From Seohaeicola zhoushanensis (GTDB taxonomy: Bacteria; Pseudomonadota; Alphaproteobacteria; Rhodobacterales; Rhodobacteraceae): DNA of 64,000 nt. Below are positions 53,966-62,681 of the stretch, piece after piece. The stretch covers positions 124,001 to 188,000 of the forward strand of contig NZ_BNCJ01000004.1 in assembly GCF_014656415.1 (NCBI RefSeq), given 5' to 3'. How positions within the stretch are numbered: position 1 is the stretch's first letter; the number at the start of each line of letters is the position of its first letter. Below the pieces are notes generated by a model. It was not told where the DNA came from. It made no database searches and saw only the letters and a list, made by a program, of their open reading frames with translations. The translations under genes were made by a program, and so were the position numbers.

Positions 53966-54328
53966 ATGACCATCAGACGAATCCACTCCGGCGGCGCCTA
54001 TGAGGCGAAGATCGGCTATTGCCGCGCGGTTGTCGCGGGCGGCTTCGTGCATGTCGCCGGCACCGTGGGGCAGGGCGAAGGCGTGGTGGAACAGTGCCGC
54101 TCGGCGCTCGGGATCATCGCCAAGGCCCTGACCGAGGCCGGCAGCGGGCTGGAACACGCCGTGCGCGTCACCTACTACCTCCCCGACCGGGCCGAGTTCG
54201 AACCCTGCTGGCCCCTCCTGCGCGAGGCCTTCGGCGCCAACCCGCCGGCGGCGACGATGATCGAGGCGGGGCTGATCGATCCGGCCTATCGCATCGAGAT
54301 CGAGGTCACCGCGCTGCTGCCGGGCTGA
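53966..54328 (+). CDS. RidA/YjgF family protein
   Basis: A 120-residue RidA-like protein, a trimeric enamine/imine deaminase family. [32 protein letters not shown] and [17 protein letters not shown] match the fold, and the arginine near [13 protein letters not shown] is the usual substrate-binding tail. Start at ATG 53966, preceded by AGGGGC; an in-frame ATG at 53918 would read through the hairpin. Function is likely metabolite damage control but not proven here. Confidence 0.87.
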   Translation: MTIRRIHSGGAYEAKIGYCRAVVAGGFVHVAGTVGQGEGVVEQCRSALGIIAKALTEAGSGLEHAVRVTYYLPDRAEFEPCWPLLREAFGANPPAATMIEAGLIDPAYRIEIEVTALLPG

Positions 54329-54422
54329 GGCATTTCCGCCGTCCCGCCCGCAAACGCCGATCCAGACTGGACCTTTCCGGGCAATTGGGCCATATCGAAG
54401 CAAGGCTTGGTACGAGGCATCC

Positions 54423-54806
54423 ATGGGCATCCTGAACACGTTGCTGCGCGCAGTCACCTGGTGGAACGGGCAGACGCTGAACACGCAGATCTTCACCTGG
54501 CGCAAGGGTGTCGAGGTCGGCAAGGACAATCAGGGCAACGTCTTTTACCGCAATGCGGATGACAGCAAGCGCTGGGTCATCTTCAACGGCGAGGTCGAGG
54601 CCAGCCGGATCGATCCGGAATGGCACGGCTGGCTGCACCGCACCTGGAACGAGCCGCCGACATCGAAACCGCTGGCCCACAAGGCCTGGGAAAAGCCCCA
54701 CCAGGAAAACCTGACCGGCTCGGCCCTGGCCTATGTGCCCGCCGGATCGCTGCGCCGCGCCGACCCGGTCGAGCGCAAGGACTACGAGGCCTGGAGCCCG
54801 GAATAA
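54423..54806 (+). CDS. NADH:ubiquinone oxidoreductase accessory subunit, NDUFA12 family
   Basis: A 127-residue homologue of the mitochondrial complex I accessory subunit NDUFA12, found mainly in Alphaproteobacteria. It opens [29 protein letters not shown] and has the conserved [41 protein letters not shown] block. It lies just upstream of mlaD and DUF2155, an arrangement seen widely in this class. It is associated with complex I at the inner membrane. Confidence 0.93.
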   Translation: MGILNTLLRAVTWWNGQTLNTQIFTWRKGVEVGKDNQGNVFYRNADDSKRWVIFNGEVEASRIDPEWHGWLHRTWNEPPTSKPLAHKAWEKPHQENLTGSALAYVPAGSLRRADPVERKDYEAWSPE

Positions 54807-54828
54807 CCACGGGGCCACGGAGCAGCAC

Positions 54829-55305
54829 ATGAGCACGCAGAGCACCACAGAGGTGATGGTTGGCGGCGCCGTCCTTATCGCGGCGCTGGCCTTCCTCGGC
54901 TACACCATGCAGACCACGGGGTTGGGCAAGTCCACCTCGGGTTATGAACTCGCCGCCTCCTTCCGCTCGCTCGAAGGCGTGACGGTGGGCACCGATGTAC
55001 GGCTGGCCGGGGTCAAGATCGGCACCGTCACCAATGTTGCGCTGAACCCCGAAACCTACCGCGCCGACACGCGTTTCTCGATCGCCAACGGTATCGAGAT
55101 CCCGGACGACAGCGCGGCGGTGATTTCCTCCGAAGGGCTGTTGGGCGGCAACTTCCTCGAAATCATGCCCGGCGGTTCGCTGACCTATCTCGCCGCCGGC
55201 GAGGTCATCGAGAACACCCAGGGCGCGGTCAGCCTGATCCAGCTGCTGGTCAAGTTCGTTGCCGGCAGTCCGGACAGCGCCGAAACCGGCACCGAGTCGC
55301 AGTGA
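54829..55305 (+). CDS. mlaD: MlaD-family outer-membrane lipid asymmetry protein
   Basis: A 158-residue lipoprotein-like inner-membrane protein with one N-terminal membrane segment (about residues 9-26) and an MCE/MlaD domain: ELAASFRSLEGVTVGTDVRLAGVKIGTVTNV, followed by GLLGGNFLEIMPGG. It binds phospholipids for transport between membranes. It overlaps the DUF2155 gene by 4 nt (GTGA) and follows the NDUFA12 gene by 22 bases. No other mla genes are adjacent. Confidence 0.9.
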   Translation: MSTQSTTEVMVGGAVLIAALAFLGYTMQTTGLGKSTSGYELAASFRSLEGVTVGTDVRLAGVKIGTVTNVALNPETYRADTRFSIANGIEIPDDSAAVISSEGLLGGNFLEIMPGGSLTYLAAGEVIENTQGAVSLIQLLVKFVAGSPDSAETGTESQ

Positions 55306-55667
55306 AACCGGTCCTCGCCCTGCTTCTGGCGCTGGCGCTTCCGGCGGTCGCCCAGGAGAAAACGGTCGAGGTCACCTCGGGCACCGGCGCGTTGCTGCGT
55401 GGGCTCGACAAGGCCAACGGCCAGACCGTCGACATCGAGCTGCTCTCGGGCGGCGGACGTGCGGTCTTCGGGCTCGAGGTCGAACTGGCCGACTGCCGCT
55501 ACCCGGTCAACAACCCGACCGGCGACGCCTATGCCTATCTTACCATCCGCGACGCGCGCAGCCCCGACATCCGCTTCCAGGGCTGGATGATCGCCTCGGC
55601 CCCGGCGCTGAACGCGCTGGATCACAACCGCTACGACATCTGGGTATTGCGCTGTATCACCTCCTGA
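55302..55667 (+). CDS. DUF2155 domain periplasmic protein
   Basis: A 121-residue secreted protein with a signal peptide (about 1-17) and a DUF2155 domain, including TGTGALLRGLDKANGQTVDIELLSGG and FQGWMIASAPALNALDHNRYDIWVLRC. The start codon is GTG at 55302, overlapping mlaD by 4 nt. Its end runs 37 bases into the convergent aat gene. The two cysteines (DCRYP and LRC) may form a disulfide. Function unknown. Confidence 0.88.
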   Translation: MKPVLALLLALALPAVAQEKTVEVTSGTGALLRGLDKANGQTVDIELLSGGGRAVFGLEVELADCRYPVNNPTGDAYAYLTIRDARSPDIRFQGWMIASAPALNALDHNRYDIWVLRCITS

Positions 55668-56263
55668 GCCGAGGCGATTTCGGGACGCAGGAAGCTGGCT
55701 TTCTGTTTCAGGGCACGATCCAGCCGGCGGTGATATTCCGCCCGGCTGATCTCGACCGCACCCAGCGAGGCCAGGTGTTCGGTCAGGAACTGCGTATCGA
55801 ACAGGGTGAAGCCACCCCGGCTCAGGTGATCGACCAGATGGGCGAGGGCGATCTTCGAGGCATCGGTGCGGCGCGAGAACATGCTCTCGCCGAAGAAGGC
55901 CCCGCCAAGCGCCACGCCATAGACGCCGCCGGTCAGCGCGCCATCCTGCCAGACCTCGAAGGAATGCGCCTGCCCGCGCCGGTATAGCTCGATGTAGAGG
56001 GCGCGGATTTCGCTGTTGATCCAGGTCTCCGCCCGGTCGGCGCAGCCATCGACGACACCGGCGAAATCCTCGTTGATCGCGATGCGATAGCCGCCGCGCC
56101 GCATCCGCCGCGCCAGCGAGCGCGAGATGTGGAAGCCGTCCAGCGGAAACACGCCCCGCCGGCGCGGGTCGACCCAGAAGATCTCCGGGTCGTCCCGATG
56201 CTCGGCCATCGGGAAGATCCCGATGGAGTAGCCATGCAGCAGAAGGTCGGGGGTCAGGTCCAT
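55631..56263 (-). CDS. aat: Leucyl/phenylalanyl-tRNA-protein transferase
   Basis: A 210-residue cytoplasmic enzyme that adds Leu or Phe to N-terminal Arg/Lys for N-degron recognition by ClpS/ClpAP. The family segments YSIGIFPMAEHRDDPEIFWVDPRRRGVFPLDGFHISRSL, HSFEVWQDGALTGGVYGVALGGAFFGESMFSR and TLFDTQFLTEHLASLGA are clear. It lies 40 bases after accC on the same strand. Its 3' end overlaps DUF2155 tail to tail by 37 bases. Confidence 0.94.
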   Translation of the reverse strand: MDLTPDLLLHGYSIGIFPMAEHRDDPEIFWVDPRRRGVFPLDGFHISRSLARRMRRGGYRIAINEDFAGVVDGCADRAETWINSEIRALYIELYRRGQAHSFEVWQDGALTGGVYGVALGGAFFGESMFSRRTDASKIALAHLVDHLSRGGFTLFDTQFLTEHLASLGAVEISRAEYHRRLDRALKQKASFLRPEIASAQEVIQRNTQMS

Positions 56264-56303
56264 GCCATGCGCCCCAGTGGGGCCGAAAGCCCCGTTCGGC
56301 GGG

Positions 56304-57656
56304 TCACGCCCCGCCGAGATGGGTTTCCAGCCAGTGCTCCAGCCAGTGGATGTTGTAATCGCCGTTCACGATGGCCGGCTCGGCCAGCAGCGCGTGGAAC
56401 AGCGGCACCGTGGTATCCACGCCGTCGACGATCAGCTCGCCCAGGGCGCGCGAGAGTCGGGCCAGGGCCTCGGGCCGGTCGCGGCCATGCACGATCAGCT
56501 TGCCGATCAGCGAGTCGTAATAGGGCGGAATGCGATAGCCGTCATACAGCGCCGAATCCATCCGCACGCCCAGGCCACCCGGCGCGTGATACTGGGTGAT
56601 CTTGCCGGGGCAGGGGGCAAAGTTCGGCAGCTTCTCGGCGTTGATCCGCACCTCGATGGCATGGCCGTTGATCTTGAGGTCGTCCTGGCTGAAGGACATG
56701 GGCAGGCCGGAGGCGACACGGATCTGCTCGCGCACCAGGTCCACGCCGAAGATGCCCTCGGTCACCGGGTGTTCCACCTGCAGGCGGGTGTTCATCTCGA
56801 TGAAGTAGAACTCGCCGTTCTCGTAGAGGAACTCGATGGTGCCGGCACCGATGTAGTTTATCCGCGCGACAGCCTCGGCGCAGGTCTTGCCGATGCGGGC
56901 GCGTTCCTCGGGCGTGATGACCGGGCCGGGCGCTTCTTCGAAGACCTTCTGGTGCCGCCGCTGCAGCGAGCAGTCGCGCTCGCCCAGGTGCACCGCATTG
57001 CCCTTGCCGTCACCGAAGACCTGGATCTCGATGTGGCGGGGCGTGGTCAGGTATTTCTCGATATAGACTTCGTCGTTGCCGAAGTTGGCCTTGGCCTCGG
57101 ACCGGGCGGTCTGGAAGGCGCGCTCCATCTCGGCATCGTTGCGGGCGACCTTCATGCCCTTGCCGCCGCCGCCGGCGGTGGCCTTGATGATGACCGGATA
57201 GCCGATCTCGGCGCCAACCTTCTTGGCCGCCGCCAGATCGGGCACGCCGCCATCGGAACCGGGCACGCATGGCACGCCCAGCTTCTTCATCGTGTCCTTG
57301 GCGGTGATCTTGTCGCCCATGATGCGGATGTGTTCCGCGGTCGGGCCGATGAAGGTCAGGCCGTGATCCTCGACCACCTGCACGAAGCCGGCGTTTTCCG
57401 ACAGGAAGCCATAGCCGGGGTGGATTGCCTGGGCCCCGGTGATCTCGCAGGCGGCGATGATCGCGGGGATCGACAGATAGCTCTGCGGGCTGGGCGGCGG
57501 GCCGATGCAGACCGACTCGTCGGCCATGCGCACGTGCATCGCGTCGCTGTCAGCGGTCGAATGCACCGCCACCGAGGCGATGCCCATCTCGCGCGCGGCG
57601 CGGATCACGCGCAGGGCGATCTCTCCGCGGTTGGCGATCAGGATTTTGTCGAACAT
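56304..57656 (-). CDS. accC: Acetyl-CoA carboxylase biotin carboxylase
   Basis: A 450-residue ATP-grasp enzyme that carboxylates biotin on AccB. The N-terminal [20 protein letters not shown], the ATP-grasp glycine loop [14 protein letters not shown] and the [13 protein letters not shown] motif are diagnostic. Length is normal. accB lies 12 bases upstream on the same strand, giving the standard accBC operon. Confidence 0.97.
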   Translation of the reverse strand: MFDKILIANRGEIALRVIRAAREMGIASVAVHSTADSDAMHVRMADESVCIGPPPSPQSYLSIPAIIAACEITGAQAIHPGYGFLSENAGFVQVVEDHGLTFIGPTAEHIRIMGDKITAKDTMKKLGVPCVPGSDGGVPDLAAAKKVGAEIGYPVIIKATAGGGGKGMKVARNDAEMERAFQTARSEAKANFGNDEVYIEKYLTTPRHIEIQVFGDGKGNAVHLGERDCSLQRRHQKVFEEAPGPVITPEERARIGKTCAEAVARINYIGAGTIEFLYENGEFYFIEMNTRLQVEHPVTEGIFGVDLVREQIRVASGLPMSFSQDDLKINGHAIEVRINAEKLPNFAPCPGKITQYHAPGGLGVRMDSALYDGYRIPPYYDSLIGKLIVHGRDRPEALARLSRALGELIVDGVDTTVPLFHALLAEPAIVNGDYNIHWLEHWLETHLGGA

Positions 57657-57668
57657 CGCGCCGCAGCC

Positions 57669-58160
57669 TTATTCGAGGATGACGAGCGGGGTGCCGTATT
57701 CCACCGCGTCGCCGTCGCCCACCAGGATCCGCTTCACGGTGCCGGCGCGCGGGGCGGGGATGTGGTTCATCGTCTTCATCGCTTCGACGATCAGCAGGGT
57801 GTCGCCCTCGGCGACCTGCGTGCCGACGCTGATGAAGGAGGAGGCGCCGGGTTCCGGCTGCAGATAGACCGTGCCGACCATCGGCGAGGTCACGGCACCG
57901 GGGTGGTCGGCCGGATCGTCGCTGGCGGCGGCCACGGGGGCCGCTGCGGCGACAGGTGCTGCGGCTGCCGGAGCAGCGACCGAAACCGCCGCGGGCGCGG
58001 CCATGACCGGCGCCGGGATCATGCGGCTGACGCGGACGCTCAGCGTGTCGTCATCGCCGTATTCGCGTTTGACCTGCAACTCGGTGAGATCGTTCTCGCG
58101 CAGAAGTTCCGCCAGGGCCTTGATGAAAGCGACATCGGCCTCGTGTTTTTTCTCTGACAT
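57669..58160 (-). CDS. accB: Acetyl-CoA carboxylase biotin carboxyl carrier protein
   Basis: A 163-residue biotin carrier. The biotinylated lysine is K129 in E-A-M-K-T-M-N. A long alanine/proline-rich linker (about residues 47-82) joins the N-terminal helical region to the biotinyl domain. Start at ATG 58160 (MSEKKHEADVAFIKALAELLRENDLTELQVK). It precedes accC by 12 bases. Confidence 0.96.
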   Translation of the reverse strand: MSEKKHEADVAFIKALAELLRENDLTELQVKREYGDDDTLSVRVSRMIPAPVMAAPAAVSVAAPAAAAPVAAAAPVAAASDDPADHPGAVTSPMVGTVYLQPEPGASSFISVGTQVAEGDTLLIVEAMKTMNHIPAPRAGTVKRILVGDGDAVEYGTPLVILE

Positions 58161-58348
58161 AATGGGTCCTCGCCCGCTACTGCCGGACCCGTCTGGGTGC
58201 GGGTCTTGATGTGATCCCCTGCTTATAGGGCAAGGTTTCGGGCATGAAAAGCGTCCTCGGCACAGTTGCGCCGTCCTGCGGGCATTGCCTGCAAGGCGGC
58301 CATGCAGGGGCCGGGCAGCTGACCATTTGCGGCAGCGGGGCGGGTCTG

Positions 58349-58642
58349 TCAGTGCGATTCGCGGTCCTCGTTCGGGTCGCGCCCGGCCTCTTGCGCCTCC
58401 AGTGCCTCGGCCTGGGCCTGCAGGATTTCCATGATCTTGCGCTGCATCGCCGAGGGCGGGGTGCTGGGCATGTCGCCTCGCTCCTGCGCCATCGCGCCGG
58501 GGGTTGCGGCGTCGCCCGCCAGAGCCGTCACCCGCGCAGGGGCTGGCCGGGTATAGGGATCGGCCGGCAGGGCGGCCGGGTGGCCGGTGGGGGCAGGCGG
58601 CAGGACAAACCGCCAAGACTGATGTTCATCGCGCTGCTCCAT
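58349..58642 (-). CDS. Small hypothetical protein upstream of accB
   Basis: A 97-residue candidate with no known domain. The C-terminal half (MQRKIMEILQAQAEALEAQEAGRDPNEDRESH) looks like a charged amphipathic helix, while the first half is proline-rich and basic. No clear ribosome site is seen and no conservation is known to me. It sits in the 600-base gap between accB and the liv operon. It may be real, but a spurious frame is possible. Confidence 0.35.
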   Translation of the reverse strand: MEQRDEHQSWRFVLPPAPTGHPAALPADPYTRPAPARVTALAGDAATPGAMAQERGDMPSTPPSAMQRKIMEILQAQAEALEAQEAGRDPNEDRESH

Positions 58643-58703
58643 CTTCGCGAGACAGCCCTCACCCGATGTTCAGAATGCCGCCACACAGCCTAACGGAACG
58701 TAA

Positions 58704-58732
58704 ACAGGCGGGCCCGAAGGCCCGCCTGTCTG
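58704..58732 (-). terminator. Hairpin ending the liv operon
   Basis: On the minus strand an 11-bp perfect stem ACAGGCGGGCC / GGCCCGCCTGT encloses a TTCG loop and is followed by TTTACGTT. It lies 29 bases beyond the livF stop codon. Confidence 0.75.
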
Positions 58733-58760
58733 TCCTGCATTCGAGGCAAATGCGCCGAAG

Positions 58761-59516
<756 letters not shown>

Positions 59517-59528
59517 GCTTGATCTCCC

Positions 59529-60284
59529 TTACGCGCTCTCGCCCAGGTAGGCTTCGCGCACCTTCGGGTGGCCCTTGATCTTGTCCGGCGTGTCCTCGAC
59601 CAGCGGGGTCCCCTGCGCCAGCACGGTGATCCGCTCGGCCAGGCTGAACACCACGTGCATGTCGTGCTCGATGATGGCGATGGTGATGTCGCGCTCGGCC
59701 TTGATCTGCTTCAAGAGGTCGATGGTGTTGTTGGTATCGGCCCGCGCCATGCCGGCGGTGGGCTCGTCCAGCAACAGCAGCCGGGGCTGCTGCGACAGGC
59801 ACATGCCGATCTCCAGCCGCCGCTTGTCGCCGCGCGACATCGAAGCCGCGTGCATGTGCCGCTTGTCGATCATCTTCATGTCGATCAGCATCTGCTCGGC
59901 GCGCTCGACGATATCCGTCTGCTTGCCGACCGAGGCGAGGGGGTTCAGCTCGAACGCCCCGTCCCGCTTGGCAAAGCAGGGGATCATCATGTTTTCCATG
60001 ACGGTCAGGTCGCCGAAGATCTCGGGCGTCTGGAACACCCGGCTGATCCCCATCTGGTTGATCTCGTAGGGCGCGCGGCCCAGCACCGACTTGCCGTCGA
60101 ACATGACCGAGCCGGTGTCGGGGATCAGCTTGCCGACCAGCACGTTCAGCAGCGTCGACTTGCCTGCCCCGTTGGGGCCGATGATCGCGTGAACCGTGTT
60201 CTCGGCCACCGAGAGGTTCACGTTGCCGAGCGCCTGCAGACCGCCGAAGCGCTTGTTGACGTTCTTGACTTCAAGAATACCCAT
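59529..60284 (-). CDS. livG: Branched-chain-type ABC transporter ATPase LivG
   Basis: A 251-residue second ATPase of the HAAT system. Walker A is GPNGAGKS near residues 37-44, the signature is S-R-G-D-K-R, an unusual variant of LSGGQ, and Walker B is LLLDEPTAGMA. The V-N-K-R-F-G-G-L-Q-A-L start is typical of LivG. It lies between livM (12 bases) and livF. Confidence 0.9.
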   Translation of the reverse strand: MGILEVKNVNKRFGGLQALGNVNLSVAENTVHAIIGPNGAGKSTLLNVLVGKLIPDTGSVMFDGKSVLGRAPYEINQMGISRVFQTPEIFGDLTVMENMMIPCFAKRDGAFELNPLASVGKQTDIVERAEQMLIDMKMIDKRHMHAASMSRGDKRRLEIGMCLSQQPRLLLLDEPTAGMARADTNNTIDLLKQIKAERDITIAIIEHDMHVVFSLAERITVLAQGTPLVEDTPDKIKGHPKVREAYLGESA

Positions 60285-60296
60285 CTTGCGCCCTCC

Positions 60297-61499
60297 TCAT
60301 TCCGCCGGATGCGATGTTGCGGCCGGCTTGCCGGTTTCGTCCTCGGTGCCGCGGGACTTGCCCGAGATCAGCCGTCCGATACGCTGGCCACCTTCGACCA
60401 GGCCGCCCGGCAGGAAGATCACCACCAGCATGAACAGCGTGCCCAGGGTCAGCGCCCAGCCGCCGCCGATGAAGTGCTCGAGCAGCCAGACCAGCGGGTC
60501 TTCGATCGGGTCGGGCAGCCAGGAGAACCAGCCATGCAGGGTGGATTCGTTGATCTTCGAGAAGATGTTCTCGAAATACTTGATGAAGCCCGCGCCCAGG
60601 ACCGGCCCGATCAGGGTACCGGCACCGCCGAGGATGGTCATCAGCACGACCTCGCCGCTCGCGGTCCACTGCATCCGCTCGGCGCCCGCCAGCGGGTCCA
60701 TCGAGGCGAGCAGGCCACCGGCAAGACCGGCATACATGCCCGAGATCACGAAGGCCGCCAGCGTATAGGGCCGTGCCGAGAGGCCGGTGTAGTTCATCCG
60801 CTGCTGGTTCGACTTCACCGCCCGCAGCATCAGCCCGAAGGGCGAGCGGAAGATGCGGATCGAGATGTAGAAGGCGACCAGCATCAGGATGGCGCAGAGG
60901 TAGTAGCCGTTGTTGAACGAGAACGACCAGGCGCCAACCTTCATCGTGTAGGATTCCCGCATGACCAGGCCGAAAAGGTGCGGCACGTTGGGGTCGGTCG
61001 CGGTCTGGAACAGCGGGTTGTCGCTGGAATAGACCTGCAGGCCGGTCTCGCCGTTGGTGATCGGCGTCAGCACCGAATAGGCCATGGCGAAGGACATCTG
61101 CGCGAAGGCCAGCGTCAGGATCGAGAAGTAGATCCCCGAGCGCCGCAGCGAGATGAAGCCGATCAGCAGTGCAAAGACGCCGGCGACGATCACGCTGAGG
61201 ATGATGCCCGGAACCACGTTGTAACCCAGCAGCTTGAACATCCAGACCGCCGCGTATGAGCCCACGCCGAGGAAGGCGGCGTGGCCGAAGGACAGGTAGC
61301 CGGTCAGCCCGAACAGGATGTTGAAGCCGATGGCGAAGATGCCGAAGATCACGAAGCGCTGCATCAGGTCCGGGTAGCCGGCGTTGAACTGCGCCAGCGC
61401 CGATTCCGTCGGGAAGGGGTTCAGCAGGAAGGGTGCGAAGAGGGCCAGCACCGCGACGACGATCAGCAGCGTGGTGTCTTTCTTGTCGAGACCAAGCAT
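60297..61499 (-). CDS. livM: Branched-chain-type ABC transporter permease LivM
   Basis: A 400-residue inner-membrane permease with about ten hydrophobic segments. The family segment [23 protein letters not shown] is present and the E-x-x-G/D-x-x-L-A/GAERMQW loop follows [16 protein letters not shown]. It pairs with LivH. The gene is 3 bases after livH and 12 bases before livG. Confidence 0.9.
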   Translation of the reverse strand: MLGLDKKDTTLLIVVAVLALFAPFLLNPFPTESALAQFNAGYPDLMQRFVIFGIFAIGFNILFGLTGYLSFGHAAFLGVGSYAAVWMFKLLGYNVVPGIILSVIVAGVFALLIGFISLRRSGIYFSILTLAFAQMSFAMAYSVLTPITNGETGLQVYSSDNPLFQTATDPNVPHLFGLVMRESYTMKVGAWSFSFNNGYYLCAILMLVAFYISIRIFRSPFGLMLRAVKSNQQRMNYTGLSARPYTLAAFVISGMYAGLAGGLLASMDPLAGAERMQWTASGEVVLMTILGGAGTLIGPVLGAGFIKYFENIFSKINESTLHGWFSWLPDPIEDPLVWLLEHFIGGGWALTLGTLFMLVVIFLPGGLVEGGQRIGRLISGKSRGTEDETGKPAATSHPAE

Positions 61500-61502
61500 G
61501 GA

Positions 61503-62561
61503 TTAGTCCTCCATCACGCCCTTGCGGCCCATGAGGCCCCGAGGACGGGTCAGCAGAATGATGATGGCGACCAGGTAGATGATGATCTGGTCGATCGAAG
61601 GCAGGAACAGCCAGGTCTCGAAGAAGTTCTTGATCGGCGAATACGAGGCGAAGCTCTCGAGGATGCCGAGCAGGAAGCCCGCGAGCACGGCGCCGGGCAG
61701 CGAGCCCATGCCGCCGACCACCACCACGACGAAGGAGAGGACGAGGAAGTCCATTCCCATGTGGTAGTTGGGCGAGTTGATCGGGGTATACATGACCCCA
61801 GCCAGGCCCGCGACGGCGGCCGCGAGACCGAACATGATGGTAAAGCGGCGGTCGATGTTGATGCCCAGCAGCCCCACCGTCTCGCGGTCGGCCATGCCGG
61901 CGCGGACGACCATCCCGAAGGTGGTGAACTGCAGGAAGGCAAAGACCGCGCCGATGATCACCGCCGAGAAGGCGAAGTAGACCATGCGCCAGTAGGGATA
62001 GATGATGCTGCCCGCATCGAACCCCAGCAGCACGCCGAAGTCGAACGACCCGCGAAAGGCCGAGGGCGCCGGGGTGGGGATCGGGTTGGCGCCGTAATAA
62101 TGCTTGATGAGCTCCTGCAGCACGATGGCAAGGCCGAAGGTCACCAGGATCTGGTCGGCGTGGGGGCGCTTGTAGAAGTGCTTGATGAGGCCGCGTTCCA
62201 TCACGTAGCCGATCGCCAGCATCACCGGGATCGCGAAGAGGATCGCCAGCGGGACCGACCAGTCGATGATCGCGGCGCCGAAGTCATGGCCGAACCAGAG
62301 CTCGGCATAGGGCGTCTTGATCTCGAGCGGGGTGCCCCAGGCGGTCTTCTCGGTCGCCGAGACCTCGATCCGCTCGAGCGACAGCAGTTTCTGCAGCGTC
62401 ACCGCGCAGAAGGCACCGATCATGAACAGTGCGCCGTGGGCAAAGTTGACGACGCCAAGCGTGCCGAAAATCAGGGTCAGGCCCAGGGCGATCAGCGCAT
62501 AGGCGCTGCCCTTGTCCAGCCCGTTGAGAATTTGCAGGATGATATCGTCCATCGTCCCCAC
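61503..62561 (-). CDS. livH: Branched-chain-type ABC transporter permease LivH
   Basis: A 352-residue permease with about eight membrane segments. The N-terminal LNGLDKGSAYALIALGLTLIFGTLGVVNFAHGALFMIGAF is the LivH hallmark, and RFTIMFGLAAAVAGLAGVMYTP is the conserved loop region. An unusual feature is a long inserted soluble loop after TM2 with VSATEKTAWGTPLEIKTPYAEL. It follows the binding-protein gene by 120 bases. Confidence 0.88.
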   Translation of the reverse strand: MGTMDDIILQILNGLDKGSAYALIALGLTLIFGTLGVVNFAHGALFMIGAFCAVTLQKLLSLERIEVSATEKTAWGTPLEIKTPYAELWFGHDFGAAIIDWSVPLAILFAIPVMLAIGYVMERGLIKHFYKRPHADQILVTFGLAIVLQELIKHYYGANPIPTPAPSAFRGSFDFGVLLGFDAGSIIYPYWRMVYFAFSAVIIGAVFAFLQFTTFGMVVRAGMADRETVGLLGINIDRRFTIMFGLAAAVAGLAGVMYTPINSPNYHMGMDFLVLSFVVVVVGGMGSLPGAVLAGFLLGILESFASYSPIKNFFETWLFLPSIDQIIIYLVAIIILLTRPRGLMGRKGVMED

Positions 62562-62645
62562 CAGATGTCTGCAAGGAATTAGGCCCCTCCGGACCGGCCG
62601 GAGAGACTGCTCGTTGGCCGCCTCAGGGCCCTATGTCGGGAAGGT

Positions 62646-62674
62646 GGGCCGAAGCGTGCTTGACGCTCCGGCCC
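62646..62674 (-). terminator. Hairpin between the binding-protein gene and livH
   Basis: A 12-bp stem GGGCCGGAGCGT / ACGCTTCGGCCC (one G-U pair), loop CAAGC on the minus strand, 8 bases past the binding-protein stop codon. It may partly stop or stabilise the transcript so that more binding protein than permease is made. Confidence 0.5.
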
Positions 62675-62681
62675 GATCGGA

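Noticed and set aside
58244-58693. Plus-strand open frame in the accB-liv gap
   Set aside because: It is opposite the small minus-strand candidate, has no motif, and looks like GC-rich chance coding.
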